From assembly GCA_963743425.1 (NCBI GenBank), contig CAVUPU010000004.1, positions 310,001 to 374,000 of the forward strand: 64,000 nt of DNA. The letters are read 5' to 3'. A program made the position numbers and the translations under genes. This document shows, piece by piece, positions 17,913 through 28,079 of this stretch. The notes below the pieces were generated by a model, which did no database searches, had not been told where the DNA came from, and saw only the letters and a list, made by a program, of their open reading frames with translations. The first letter of the stretch is position 1. Each line of letters begins with the position of its first letter. The stretch is from JAJVID01 sp963743425 (lineage in GTDB: Bacteria; Acidobacteriota; Blastocatellia; RBC074).

Positions 17913-19320
17913 TCACACACGCGGTCTCGCGCCGCGCGCCAACCGTGCGCGTCTCGGCTGTGACTCGACTTTCTCTTTGCGTTCTTGCGCGTTCTCGGGG
18001 CGCTCCGACCTGATGCGTTCAAGCAAGACTGAAGCTGACTCGTAATCGCGCCCTTCGCGGCGGGCAAGTTCAGCTTCGGTCGGCACGAGTTCGCCGCGAA
18101 AGGCTTTGGCGAGGATGGATTGTGGCAGCTTGTCCACCAGCGGTTTTGCCCTCTGGTAACGGGCTTCAATCTGATCTACGAGTTTGAAGAGGGTTTCGAC
18201 GCGGCGGACGATTTCTTGCTGCTCAGGCTTTAAGGGACTCTATTGGCGCGGCTGCTAAAACTTTTTGATTGATCTTGGAGCATATTCCCTGCGGTTCCAG
18301 TGGCATTTTCTCTGAAGTAATTTCGTGTCCACTCAACCAAGAAAGCATATGTGAAGGAACTTTGTATTGATCGCATCTTTAGCTCTGAACTTAATCATCA
18401 GCGTCCGGGTAGAGTAAATGGATTTGATTCTCCATCATAACTTGCGGAAACCCCTACATACTCAATGGTGTTTCCCCGCTGCTCAAGAATGTCGCCCAGT
18501 GGCTCTTAACTCAGAGTGGTGAATCAGCAGGTTAAATTGTTCATCGAAGTACTTAAAGTGTTCAGGACTGAATCTTCCTGAAGTTGTCGCTGTCAAAGTA
18601 AGCACTCTGTAAGCTGTCTTGGACCCAACTTGCTTGGAGGAATGAGCCATTTTCGGATCGGTAACAAGTTCTCAGATGTTTTGTCTCCCACTCAGAGCAT
18701 TCGTGATCTTCCCGCCAATCAACCGTCAACTGACCCGAACACGCCGCCGCCAGCACTGCCCGTCGAAAGCGTTTGAGGATCACGGGAATTTTCGCCATTC
18801 GCTGCTGGTAGGCGTCCACATTGCCGAGCAGCGTTTCCAACTTCGCTGCGATGCGGCGTTGTTCCGCGAGGGGCGGTAACCAGGATTTCAATTTGTTCAA
18901 GATCAGACTTTGCTGATGGCGGTAAATGTTGATCCAGTACCCTGACTTGAAAGCCATTCCTCAATGCACCGCAAAAAGAGCGGATGTAAAGGCTCGGCAC
19001 ACCATGCGAATGGTCGATGGCCGCGAGTCCGCGTCCGATGACAAGACTTCTCACGGCAAAGATTAGTGGGACCAACAGGCGCTCTAACAGTCATCAAAAT
19101 ATCACCCGCCTCAGCAATTTTTATCGGTTCAGAGCAGTACTTGACCGGCCTGGAAAGAAATCTCCAAACTCAGCTTTGCCTTGAAAAAACGGAAGGCCAA
19201 CACCTGAATCATTGTATGTGTGAGATGGAGGCGATTGCCCCAGATCACTTCTGATATTGCAGGCAGCATCGCTTTCTCCCATCCTTCTGGCAGTTGACTC
19301 ACGCTGCAGTACCTCTCCTT
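17913..19320 (-). pseudogene. hsdS: Type I restriction specificity subunit HsdS, broken
   Basis: HsdS fragments occur in order on the minus strand but in different frames. LPEGWEKAMLPAISEVIWG marks the first target-recognition start near 19290, then AGDILMTVRAPVGPTN near 19090 and LIFAVRSLVIGRGLAAIDH near 19060. The central conserved region LPPLAEQRRIAAKLETLLG is near 18860 and the C-terminal KLPQSILAKAFRGELVPTEA near 18120. At least four frame changes and a second recognition domain (18240-18560) with stops make it non-functional as read. Without HsdS the complex cannot recognise DNA. It is separated from hsdM by a toxin-antitoxin pair. Confidence 0.85.
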
Positions 19321-19321
19321 G

Positions 19322-19699
19322 TTATGTAATTGGCAAAAATGTAATGCGGTCGGCAAATTCATCTTCAAGCGCGGCAAAAGCAATCAGAATCAATTCGTCA
19401 ATCAGTTGGCCAATGCTCAGTTCCGGGCTGATCGTGAAAATGCCAGGCACGTGATGATCTGCGGTCAAATGATCGGCCAGATGCGCGGGCATTGAGCGGC
19501 GATTGTTGGTCACGAGCGCGAAGCCGTGAGATTCACACCACAACAAGATGTCCGGATCGAGCATACCTCTCGCGGGCGCGTCGGGATCGCCGATCACCCA
19601 GACTTCCAACTCTGAATCCGGATTGAGGCTTTCGGCGCGTCGCAGGATTTGAGCGCGATAAGCCGGCGGGATGTGTTCATCCAACAGGTACTTGAGCAT
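19322..19699 (-). CDS. DUF5615 PIN-like toxin
   Basis: The 125-residue protein begins KYLLDEHIPPAYRAQILRR and carries DILLWCESHGFALVTNNR, the pattern of DUF5615, a PIN-like nuclease family (relatives include VapC45-type toxins). The acidic residues are Asp7 and the Asp of the DPDILLW strand. It overlaps the upstream DUF433 gene by 23 nt, the standard arrangement of this toxin-antitoxin pair. The pair lies inside the restriction operon between hsdM and the hsdS remnant, so it is probably a later insertion. Confidence 0.85.
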   Translation of the reverse strand: MLKYLLDEHIPPAYRAQILRRAESLNPDSELEVWVIGDPDAPARGMLDPDILLWCESHGFALVTNNRRSMPAHLADHLTADHHVPGIFTISPELSIGQLIDELILIAFAALEDEFADRITFLPIT

Positions 19700-20036
19700 C
19701 GGTTTCGACGGGCTGGGGCGACAGACCGGCTTTCAGCGCGCGCAAACGTGTGACGGCGGGAGATGGATTGCGCTCTTGCTCTTCACGCATTGCGTTGCTC
19801 CATTCCAGCCAATCGGCGACGTAGCGGGACACGGCCTCTTTGTTTCGCAGGTAGTAGAGAATCGTGGCGTAGACCTGTTCGAGCGTCAGCGTGTGGAAGC
19901 GGGCCGCAATCTCCTCAGGCGTTCGCCCGCGATGCAAATACTCGTACAGGATGCTTTCGATTCCGATCCGCGTCCCTTTTAGCCGAATATCATCCGGTCG
20001 CAGGAAATCAAAATATTCTTCGAGGTTCATACTCAT
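19677..20036 (-). CDS. DUF433 antitoxin
   Basis: The 119-residue protein has the DUF433 HTH-like core: EYFDFLRPDDIRLKGTRIGI, then YLHRGRTPEEIAARF, then EQVYATILYYLRN. DUF433 proteins are the DNA-binding antitoxins of DUF5615 or PIN toxins. It starts 9 nt after the hsdM stop and overlaps the toxin start. The C-terminal 35 residues are a longer variable tail, likely the toxin-binding part. Confidence 0.87.
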   Translation of the reverse strand: MSMNLEEYFDFLRPDDIRLKGTRIGIESILYEYLHRGRTPEEIAARFHTLTLEQVYATILYYLRNKEAVSRYVADWLEWSNAMREEQERNPSPAVTRLRALKAGLSPQPVETDAQVPVG

Positions 20037-20045
20037 CGCTCTCTT

Positions 20046-21470
20046 TCAAATTGATTCTACAACCGCCCCTTCTTCTTTTTCAATCAGCGCAATGATCTCG
20101 CGCAAATCGTCCACGACCGCTTCCAGTTCAGTGATCGCTTCGCTGGCCAAATCCTGCGGCTCCGGCAATTCGTCGGCGTCTTCCAGCGATTCGTCGCGCA
20201 GCCAGGTGATGTCGAGCTTGTAATCGCGCTCCTTGATTTCGCTGATGTGGAATTTGCGGAAGCGGCCTTCCGGGCCGGTGTCGGTTCGGCGGCTTCTGCC
20301 GTTCGGGTCCGCGCCGTAGCATTTCTCGAAGTCGGCGAAGTGCTCGCGCGACAGCGGGCGGTCTTTTTTGGTGATGCCGGGCACGTTGGAGCGCGCGTCG
20401 TAAATCCAGACGTTTTCGGTCGGGAATCCTTTCTGAAAAAAGATGACGTTGGCTTTGACGCCCTGGCTGTAAGGCGAAAACGTGCCGCGCGGCAGCCGCA
20501 GAATCGTGTGCAGGTTCGCGTCCTTCATCACGATTTCAAAGACCTCGCCGGCCTTGTTCTCGAACAGGCAGTTGTCCGGCAGCACGACGGCGGCGCGCCC
20601 GCCGGGTTTGAGGATCGTCAGGATGTGCTGAACGAAGTTGAGCTGCTTGCTTGAGGTTTCGATGGTGAAATCATCGCGGACGGGAGCCTGATTAGCGCCC
20701 TTCGTGCCGAACGGCGGATTGGTCAGCACGCAATCGAAACGGCGGCCATCGAACGGGTCGTAGATCGAATCGCCCAGCCTGATTTCCGGTTCGAGTTCGT
20801 GCAGGTAAAGATTCATCAGCGCCAGACGGCGCGGACGTTGCACCAGTTCCTGGCCGAAGTAGGTTGATTTCCTGACGCGCCTGGCCACGTCGCGATCAAG
20901 CGCGCCTTTGGTCTGCTGCATCAACCATTCGTACGCTTCGACCAGAAAGCCTCCGATGCCGCAGGCCGGATCGCAGATGGTGAAGTCACGCTGCGCGCGC
21001 GGATCGGGTTTCACCGAGCGCACGATGGACCGGATCAACTCGCGCGGCGTGAAGTATTGCCCCGCGCCCTTCTTGCCTTCGTTGGCGGCGCGTTCGAGCA
21101 GGCCTTCAAACGCCTCGGCCTTCACGTGAACGTCGAGCGCCGTCCATTCAGTTTCATCAATCAGGCCGATGAGGCGTTTGAGGTTGACGGGATTGTTGAA
21201 GCGCGATTGCGCCTCTGCAAAGATGTCGGCGAGGATGCCGCGTTCACGCCCGAGTTTGCGCAGCAGGTCAACATAATAATCGGTAAGCTCCGTGCCGCTC
21301 CTGCTCTTCAGCGTTTGCCAGTCGCAGCCTTTCGGCAATTCGACGCCGCGCTCATCGGCCATTTTCAGAAAGAGCAGGTAGGTGATCTGCTCGATGTAAT
21401 CGCCGTAATCAATGCCGTCGTGCCGCAGTGTGTGACAGAAGCCCCAAAGTTTCTGGACGATGTCGCTCAT
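20046..21470 (-). CDS. hsdM: Type I restriction-modification DNA methyltransferase HsdM
   Basis: The 474-residue protein is an N6-adenine methyltransferase subunit. An N-terminal HsdM helical domain (VQKLWGFCHTLRHDGIDYGD) is followed by the SAM-binding motif CDPACGIGGFLVEA and the catalytic motif NPPFG (VLTNPPFGTKG). I chose ATG 21470 (MSDIVQKLWGF) because the frame upstream runs into the palindromic repeat. The gene appears intact, but its partner hsdS is broken and hsdR is frameshifted. It may survive as a silent relic. Confidence 0.93.
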   Translation of the reverse strand: MSDIVQKLWGFCHTLRHDGIDYGDYIEQITYLLFLKMADERGVELPKGCDWQTLKSRSGTELTDYYVDLLRKLGRERGILADIFAEAQSRFNNPVNLKRLIGLIDETEWTALDVHVKAEAFEGLLERAANEGKKGAGQYFTPRELIRSIVRSVKPDPRAQRDFTICDPACGIGGFLVEAYEWLMQQTKGALDRDVARRVRKSTYFGQELVQRPRRLALMNLYLHELEPEIRLGDSIYDPFDGRRFDCVLTNPPFGTKGANQAPVRDDFTIETSSKQLNFVQHILTILKPGGRAAVVLPDNCLFENKAGEVFEIVMKDANLHTILRLPRGTFSPYSQGVKANVIFFQKGFPTENVWIYDARSNVPGITKKDRPLSREHFADFEKCYGADPNGRSRRTDTGPEGRFRKFHISEIKERDYKLDITWLRDESLEDADELPEPQDLASEAITELEAVVDDLREIIALIEKEEGAVVESI

Positions 21471-21486
21471 AATTCCTGTTTTCGAG

Positions 21487-22165
21487 TTTGCGGCTACGCC
21501 GCCCGATGTGCGGAATGGCTGATGGTATTTGAGAAATAAATGCGGCGGCGGATTGCAGCGAATCCCACCACCGGCAGGTGGTGGATTGTTCAAACCCAGC
21601 CTTCTTGGGTTTCCAGCGCAAGCAGGTCGGGCTTGAACGATCCACCAGCTTCCGCTGGTGGGATTCAAAGAAGTGGCGCCCCTTTTGTAGGTCGGGCTTG
21701 AACGCTTGTCATTACCCACATTTTTCGCGTTCGGCGATTCCTGATTTTCGCCCTGAAAGGGCGGTGGATATTAGCCGGTGGTGGAACCACCGGAAACTGA
21801 GCGCCGATGCATCGCACCCCGGCAGGGGTGCTGGACCGGAACTCAGGACAACGAAATTTCTTCCACCGCACTTCGGTCCCGCGCCCCTGCCGGGGCGCAA
21901 AGGCAATAATGACAGGCTTTCCGGTGGTTCCACCACCGGCTAATCTCCCGCCGCGCCTCCGGCGCAAAAGAGAAAAGATGTGGGTAATGATAAGCTTGAA
22001 CGATCCACCACCTGCCGGTGGTGGGATTCTAAGAAGTGAAAAGATTTGGGTAATGACAAGCTTTAACCATCTACCGACCACCGTCGGTGGGATTCGGCCT
22101 GGGGTTGTTGCATTTATTTCTCAAAGACCATCAGCCCTCCGCACATCGAGGCGGGAGGAGCCGCT
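21487..22165. repeat. Nested inverted-repeat structure between hsdM and hsdR
   Basis: Several palindromes lie one inside another. The outermost arms (about 21487-21541 and 22110-22163) share GATGTGCGGA and TTTGAGAAATAAATG in inverted orientation. Inside are CCACCACCGGCAGGTGGTGG-like hairpins, then a GTCATTACCCACAT / ATGTGGGTAATGA pair. In the centre is a CCGGTGGTTCCACCACCGG element (21758-21965) with arms facing each other. No gene is supported in this stretch of about 700 nt. Confidence 0.8.
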
Positions 22166-22178
22166 GTGGGTGTTTTCT

Positions 22179-24858
22179 TCAAGCCGCTATCGCTTCGTTG
22201 ATTTCATTGATAACTGTAACAAGCTGCCCGTTGAAAACACGATTCGCCTTGCTCCAGCCGCCGAAGCGGGTGAAGACGGGCAGTTCTTCAAAATCTTCCT
22301 GGTCTATCGAAAGGTTCTCGACCAGATGATCGCGGATGCGGTCGAGCCATTGCTGCTGCTCTTCAGTGAATTTCCGTCCGGCAGTCACCTTCTCGAACGC
22401 CTGCCGCACGCGCTCTTCGGCGGTCAGCAGCGGCGCTTCTTCACTGGCGGCGTGCTTGACCATCGAGATGATGTCTACCAGAGCTTTGTGATAACGAACC
22501 TGATGCGCCTTTTGCAGGTTCTGGATCGTGAAACGCTCAGTCGTGACGGCCAGCTTTTGCCGAAGTTCACTGAGCGCTTGCGTGTTCCAGTCCCGCGGGC
22601 GATCAAGCAGTATGCGAATGGCGGCGATTTGCGCGGGATTCTCTTTGACGAAGCGCGAAAAGGCGCCGAGGTAATCTTCCGGTTTGTACTCTTTGCCGTC
22701 CAGCCCGCGCACAAGCCATTCGGAACTGACCGTGTCTTCGGCTTCGTAGGCGACCAGGAATGTGCGGGGAGCGCGAGGATAGTTGACGAGCAGCTTCTGA
22801 AACTTTTCGTCGCGCAGCAGGCTCATCGCGCTCGCGAAATCGCGGCGCAGGTTGTCGGGGAGTTCGCCGGCGTAACGGCCCATATCACCATCCGGGATGT
22901 AGGCGGCGAACAGCTCGCGCGCTTCGCCCGACATTTCCTTTTCGATGCGCTGCAGCCGTTTGACCAGGCAGCGGATGTTGTAGTCGCGGTCGCGGTTCTC
23001 CCAGATGTCGTCAATGATCTGTTTGATCGTGCGGGTTTCGCGTTCTGGCGGCTCGGCTGTGATGGCCGTGGCTTTGCGGAAGTACTCGAGCAGCGTCCCG
23101 TCGAAGCAGTCGAAGACGATGAAGTGCGACTTGTCAGGAAACTTTTCGCCCTTGCGCGTGCCGCGCCCCAGCATCTGCTCGAACAGGATGCGCGATTGCA
23201 CCGGGCGCAGAAAGACGATGAATTCCAGGTCGGGGATGTCCACGCCGGTGGTGAGCATGTCCACCGAAACGACGATGCCGGGTTCGGGGCGATTGCGGAA
23301 CTCGCGGATGCGTTGCAGCGGACGATCCACGCGGCCGGTGATCTTCTGCACGAATGAATCGCCGCGTCCGAAGACATCGCGGGCGATGTTCACGAGCTTG
23401 TCGGCGTGCGAAGTGTGCGGCAGATCGTTGACGGCAAAGATCAGCGTCTTCGGGAAGCGTCCGTATTGCTGCTCGTGTTCATCGCAATAGTTCTGATCTC
23501 TTCCAGGATCTTCGGTTTGAGTCCGGCGCGGTGATCTTCCGTTCGACTTCGGTCGCGTCGAATTGCCGCTCGTCTTCCAGCTGATCGAGTTGTTCGGCGC
23601 CGGTTGCCGGGTCAATCATTCCGACCTGTTCGCCCTCGTTCAGGAAGACGCCTTTCATCCGCACGTCGGAGCTGATCTTCACCACATCGTAGTCGACCAG
23701 AAAGCCTTCTCGGACAGCGCGTTCGTATTCGTAGCGAAAGACGACGTCTTTGAAATAGGCCTTGGTGTGCGCGGCTGGCGTCGCCGTCAGGCCGATCTTG
23801 ATGGCGTCGAAGTGATCGAGCGTCTTGCGCCAGACGGACAGCTCGCCCGTCGTGTAGCCGCGATGGCATTCGTCGGCGACGATGACATCGAAGGCGTGAA
23901 TCGGAATATCGAGCTTCTCAGCATCGTCGTCAATCGGTTCGTCTCCGGTCTCAAAGATTGCGTTGCGCCCGAACAGGTTGATGGCCATTCGCTGAATCGT
24001 GCAGACGTAGACGAAAGCATGACCGGGCTGCGGATCAATCAGGTACGATGCGGGCAGAACCTTCGGGTCGAACTTTTCGTCTTCGTCAAAGTCATCGCGC
24101 TGGAATCGCTGGCTGTAGACTTCGTAGATCTTGTCGAACTTCAATCCCGGCTCCGGCTCGAATGAGGCGAAGGCGCGGACGGCCTGCGCGGCCAAAGCGC
24201 GACGATCCACCAGAAACAGGATGCGCTTGCCGACGCCCGACTTCATCAGCCGATAGACCTGATTGACCAGCGTGAAGGTCTTTCCCGTGCCGGTCGCCAT
24301 CGCCACCAGCATTTCGCGTTTGCGCAGCGCGATTGCTTTTTCAATTTCCAGGTTGGCTTCTTTCTGATACGGGCGCAAGCGAGGGTGGTCGTTCGGAGAC
24401 TGAGCAAGCCAATGGCAGTCGGTTTCAAATCTCCGCGCGAACGTTTCGCGCAAAGCGTCAGGTGTGTGAAATTGGACGACCTTACGTGATCTGTTCAATT
24501 GATGGCGCGCGTCCTGAAACCAGATCACCTCGCCATTGGTCGAGTAAAGAAATGGCGCGCGGTGGCCGTCGAAATTCATCGGGCTGTTGACCAATCCCCG
24601 TGAGTAGCGCTGCGCTTGCGTCAACACGTTCTGCGGCCCGAGCGTAATCTTCTTGGCCTCGATAACTCCGAGAATGGCGCCGTCAACGCACAAAGCGTAA
24701 TCCGCCGGGCCATTGGCGGTCGGGAATTCTTCAATCGCGCAGTTTGGATACCAACTCAGCGGGCGAGCGGGATCGAAAGGGGCAATTGCCCATCCACGAT
24801 CACGCAGTTGAGGATCAATTCGCCGCTTGCGCGTTTGTTTTTCACTCTCGTAGTTCAT
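22179..24858 (-). CDS. hsdR: Type I restriction endonuclease subunit HsdR, frameshifted
   Basis: This is the motor and nuclease subunit. The N-terminal part carries the nuclease-like region (CVDGAILGVIEAKKITLGP), Walker A VAMATGTGKTFTLVN and DECH box VADECHRGYT, then SATP-like GLTATPAAHT. The second half, in another frame, has TLIFAVNDLPHTSHADKLV, DMLTTGVDIPDLEFIVFLR, QMLGRGTRKG and a C-terminal domain to 22179. Frames change near 23519 and 23494, with KPKILEEIR lying between in the third frame, so two bases seem missing (or one is extra). Either the gene is dead or the sequence has errors here. The total would be about 890 residues, normal for EcoEI-like HsdR. Confidence 0.85.
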
Positions 24859-25073
24859 GCGCTCTGCGCCGCGACTTCCAGAGGCCGTTCATTGATTGCA
24901 GGTTCGGAAAGGAGGTCGCTTGCCGGTGATTATGGTGAGAAGGCATCTTGCCTAAGCTCAAAGATATTGAAGCGAGGAGAAACTGGGATTGCTATACGAT
25001 ACTTGGTCGGCCAATTGCACGGCTTCTTTGATGGCCTCAAAGTTCACGCTCTCATTCCATCCGAGTTCCGCGC

Positions 25074-25304
25074 TTACTCGTCCCATGCGTCACGCTCCTG
25101 ACGAATGAAGCGGTCAGCCTCTTGCGGCGTGGTGAACACGCCTTTGCCAGCGCCAAAGAAAGCCGCGTAGTGTTTGGCTGGCTTCTCCGCTGAGACCTGT
25201 TTCTGTTCGAGGATTTCCGCCGCCCATCGGATGAGTTTCACCAGTTTATCCGGTGAGAGCAGTCTGATTTGGTTGACGATCAATTCCAGTTGGCTAGCTG
25301 CCAT
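25074..25304 (-). CDS. VapB/DUF2281-like small antitoxin
   Basis: The 76-residue protein begins MAASQLELIVNQIRLLSPDK, a helical pattern common in antitoxins of the DUF2281/VapB type, and ends with FFGAGKGVFTTPQEADRFIR. ATG 25304 is chosen because GGAG lies 7 nt upstream; a TTG two codons earlier is less likely. On the same strand an open frame of about 42 codons overlaps its end (MGRVSAELGWNESVNFEAIK, from nt 25086), ending near 24960. That could be a remnant of the cognate toxin but I do not recognise it. Confidence 0.6.
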   Translation of the reverse strand: MAASQLELIVNQIRLLSPDKLVKLIRWAAEILEQKQVSAEKPAKHYAAFFGAGKGVFTTPQEADRFIRQERDAWDE

Positions 25305-25370
25305 AATCAATCTCCTTTCGTTATGGCTGATTCTAGTACTGAACCGCTGTCAGCCTCAACCAGACTGATG

Positions 25371-27065
25371 TCACTTCGCCTTGATCACTTCGCTCAAAAT
25401 CCGCCCGACGCTGTTGCTCGGGATTTCGATCCTGAGCAGCGCCGCGAGCGTCGGGGCGATATCCGCCGGACTTGAGGCGTCGTTGTACGCTCCGGCCATG
25501 ACTCCGGCGCCGTAGAAGATCACGGGCACGTGCGTGTCGTAAACATAAGGCGTGCCGTGAGTGGTCGCAATGCCTTCGGCGATGAAGAAGAACGGTTGCG
25601 GTACAACGACCAGGTTGCCGTTGCGTTGGGCGTGGAAGCCGTTGGCCACGCTGCGCGCGATCTTCGTTTGAGGCAAGCGGCCTGAAAGAATCTGCGAGCG
25701 CAGGAAGCATTCGGCGACGCCGTCGATCTTCACAACGGCCTGGCTCGCCACGCGTTCGGCCTCCTCGACGGCGATTTTGCGGCGTTCGATCACGGCTTCG
25801 TCGAGATAGATGTTGCCGTTGGAGAAGGCCAGAACCCATTTCTCTTCTCCTAAGCTTTTGTCGAGCGCGTTCTCGGCGGCGTCGGTTATGGATTTCGGTT
25901 CGATCCTTCCGCCGAGGCCGTACTGCCGGGCGTGTTCCGGCACGGGCGCGACGCCGTGATCGGCGGTCAGCGCGATGACGACGCGGTCGAGGCCGATCTT
26001 CCGGTCGAGATAGTTGAATAGCTCGGCCAGCGTGCGGTCTGTTCGGAGCGTGATGTCCTGCACTTCGTGGCTGTACGGGCCGTAGACGTGTCCGACCAGG
26101 TCGTTCGCCGAAAAACTTATGGCGAGCAGATCGGTGGCGTCGTCTGCGCCGAGCTGTTCACTCTCGATCGCGGCTTTGGCGAAATCAACCAGATAGTCGT
26201 TGGCGAACGGCGTGTATTCGAATTGACTATAGAACCCTCTCCCCGGAGTTTCTTCGCCGCCGGTGATGATGTATGGGAATTTGTTTCCCGCGCCGAATTT
26301 TTCGTAAGGCATATCATCGGCGGTCGAGCGTTGATAGGCCGATTCGGGCAGGAGTCTTTCCCATCGCTTGCCGAAGAATCGGTCGGGTCGCATCTCGCGG
26401 TTGAACTTCTTCACCCATTCCGGCAGATCGTCGAAATAGTACGAGCTTGAAACCAGGGCGCCGGCGCTCGCGTTGAACCAATAAGCTCCGTTCGGGCGTT
26501 TGCCCGCGGGCAGGATGGCCGAGCGGTCTTTGAAGGAAACGCCGATGACTTTGGCCTGTCCGCCGCTCACCAACTTTAATTCATCGCCGATTGTCGAGCC
26601 GATCATTTTCGACGGAGACATGCCGCTCGCGCCTTCGGGGCCGCCGAGCAGTTTGACTTTGCCGTCGCTGACGCTGGTGACGCGCCTTCCCGATTCGCGG
26701 TCGAACCATTCGTTTCCGATGATGCCGTTCATCGCCGGAGTCGCGCCGCTCATAAACGTGGCGTGGCCGCAGGCGGTGTAGGTCGGCGTATGAATGTAAT
26801 TGGCGTTCGTAAAAACCGCTCCGCCGTTCAACAACCGTTTGAAACCACCCTCGCCGAACTGATCGTGGAAGCGCGTCAGGTAATCGTAGCGGAACTGGTC
26901 GATCACTATGCCGACGACCAGACGAACCGGTTTCGCGGCGTTGGGCGGCCCATTGGCGGCGCGGCGGCGCTGCTGCGCGGCGGCAGTGGAAGTCGAAAAG
27001 AGGTTTGCGAGCGCGAGAATAAGACAGAGCGCAGGCGCAAGGCGTTTCAGCGAAGCTGCTGGCAT
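25371..27065 (-). CDS. Secreted PafA-like alkaline phosphatase
   Basis: The 564-residue protein has a signal peptide (LCLILALANLFSTSTAAAQ) and belongs to the alkaline phosphatase superfamily in the PafA/nucleotide pyrophosphatase branch. The first metal Asp is in VGIVIDQFRYDYLTRF, the Thr nucleophile in TPTYTACGHATFMSG, and further ligands in SFSANDLVGHVYGP and ALTADHGVAPVPEHAR. The C-terminal metal His is in GIATTHGTPYVYD. PafA enzymes hydrolyse phosphomonoesters in the periplasm without feedback by phosphate. Length and motifs are complete. It is transcribed alone, away from the restriction island. Confidence 0.9.
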   Translation of the reverse strand: MPAASLKRLAPALCLILALANLFSTSTAAAQQRRRAANGPPNAAKPVRLVVGIVIDQFRYDYLTRFHDQFGEGGFKRLLNGGAVFTNANYIHTPTYTACGHATFMSGATPAMNGIIGNEWFDRESGRRVTSVSDGKVKLLGGPEGASGMSPSKMIGSTIGDELKLVSGGQAKVIGVSFKDRSAILPAGKRPNGAYWFNASAGALVSSSYYFDDLPEWVKKFNREMRPDRFFGKRWERLLPESAYQRSTADDMPYEKFGAGNKFPYIITGGEETPGRGFYSQFEYTPFANDYLVDFAKAAIESEQLGADDATDLLAISFSANDLVGHVYGPYSHEVQDITLRTDRTLAELFNYLDRKIGLDRVVIALTADHGVAPVPEHARQYGLGGRIEPKSITDAAENALDKSLGEEKWVLAFSNGNIYLDEAVIERRKIAVEEAERVASQAVVKIDGVAECFLRSQILSGRLPQTKIARSVANGFHAQRNGNLVVVPQPFFFIAEGIATTHGTPYVYDTHVPVIFYGAGVMAGAYNDASSPADIAPTLAALLRIEIPSNSVGRILSEVIKAK

Positions 27066-27229
27066 GTTTTCTCCTTGAAAGTGTCTTTCGATCAGTATGA
27101 AGGTGTCTTTGCTCAGAAGCTGTTTTGAAATTCAAGCCCCAGACTGAATTTCCAAACACGCCCTCAGTATTGCGATGACGGGAGCAAGCATAATCGCCAC
27201 CAGGAGGGATGACAAGAAATAGCGCGGAC

Positions 27230-27973
27230 TCACGCGACCTCGAAACAGGCCAGGAATTCGCGGTTGCCGTCGGCTCCGAGGATCGGAGAGTCGATGACGC
27301 CAATGAGTCGCATTCCCAGGCCGGCGGCGAACGAGGTGATTTCTTCGACTACGCGATGTTGAGCCGCCTCGTCGCGCACTATGCCGCCTTTCCCCACCTC
27401 TTCGCGCCCGACCTCGAACTGAGGTTTGATGAGCGTGATCACAAAGGCAGGCGCGCGAACCAGCGGCGGAACGACTGGAAGGATTTTTGTCAGAGAGATG
27501 AACGAAACATCAACGGCGCCGATGTCGAAACGGTCGGTGAAATCGTCCGGCGAGAGGTAACGCGCGTTGACGTTCTCGCGCAATTCGACGCGGCTGTCCT
27601 GCCGCAATCTCCAATCCAACTGGCCGCGCCCGACATCGATGGCGACGACGCGCGCCGCGCCGCGTTGCAGCAGGCAATCGGTAAACCCGCCTGTCGAAGC
27701 GCCGATGTCGAGACAGACTTTGCCGACCACTTCGATCCTGAAATGGTCGAGCGCGGCGGCCAGCTTCAAACCGCCACGGCTGACGAAAGGCGCCGGCTCG
27801 CGGATCGTCAGCTCGATGTCGATTGGAACCGTTTGTCCGGCCTTGTCCAATCGTTGTTGACCGCTGAAGACCTGACCCGCAAGGATCAGCGATTGCGCCT
27901 TCGCGCGAGTCTCAGCCAGTCCGCGCGTCACGAGCAGCTTATCCAGGCGTTCCTTGGCAGTCTTTGGTTTCAT
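27230..27973 (-). CDS. tlyA: TlyA-family rRNA 2'-O-methyltransferase
   Basis: The 247-residue protein has an N-terminal S4 RNA-binding domain (RLDKLLVTRGLAETRAKAQS, residues 9-28) and an FtsJ-like methyltransferase domain with DIGASTGGFTDCLLQ at residues 89-103, IDVGRGQLDWRL, and the tetrad Lys in LIKPQFEVGREEVGKGG. TlyA enzymes methylate ribose of 16S and 23S rRNA cytidines. A heptad hairpin (27986-28071) lies directly upstream, between the stop of the prenyl synthase and this start. Confidence 0.93.
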   Translation of the reverse strand: MKPKTAKERLDKLLVTRGLAETRAKAQSLILAGQVFSGQQRLDKAGQTVPIDIELTIREPAPFVSRGGLKLAAALDHFRIEVVGKVCLDIGASTGGFTDCLLQRGAARVVAIDVGRGQLDWRLRQDSRVELRENVNARYLSPDDFTDRFDIGAVDVSFISLTKILPVVPPLVRAPAFVITLIKPQFEVGREEVGKGGIVRDEAAQHRVVEEITSFAAGLGMRLIGVIDSPILGADGNREFLACFEVA

Positions 27974-27985
27974 CGCGATTTAGGT

Positions 27986-28071
27986 AGTGGGGAGTGGGGA
28001 ATGGGGAGTGGGGACAAGGTGCGCTTTCCCGTCCCCACTCCCCATTCCCCACTCCCCACTCCCCACTCCCT
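27986..28071. repeat. Heptad hairpin, unit GGGGAGT
   Basis: The left arm (27986-28015) has four GGGGAGT/GGGGAAT units and the right arm (28031-28071) five or six ACTCCCC/ATTCCCC units. It fills most of the gap between tlyA and the prenyl synthase. The unit closely resembles the CCCCART heptads described in cyanobacterial STRR repeats. Confidence 0.9.
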
Positions 28072-28079
28072 CTCCGCGG

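Noticed and set aside
21807..23357. 516-codon plus-strand frame through the palindromes and opposite hsdR
   Set aside because: Begins inside a repeat and is antisense to conserved HsdR helicase motifs.
24960..25086. 42-codon minus-strand frame MGRVSAELGWNESVNFEAIK as the toxin of the VapB-like antitoxin
   Set aside because: Too short for a PIN or MazF toxin and without recognisable motif; mentioned only under the antitoxin.
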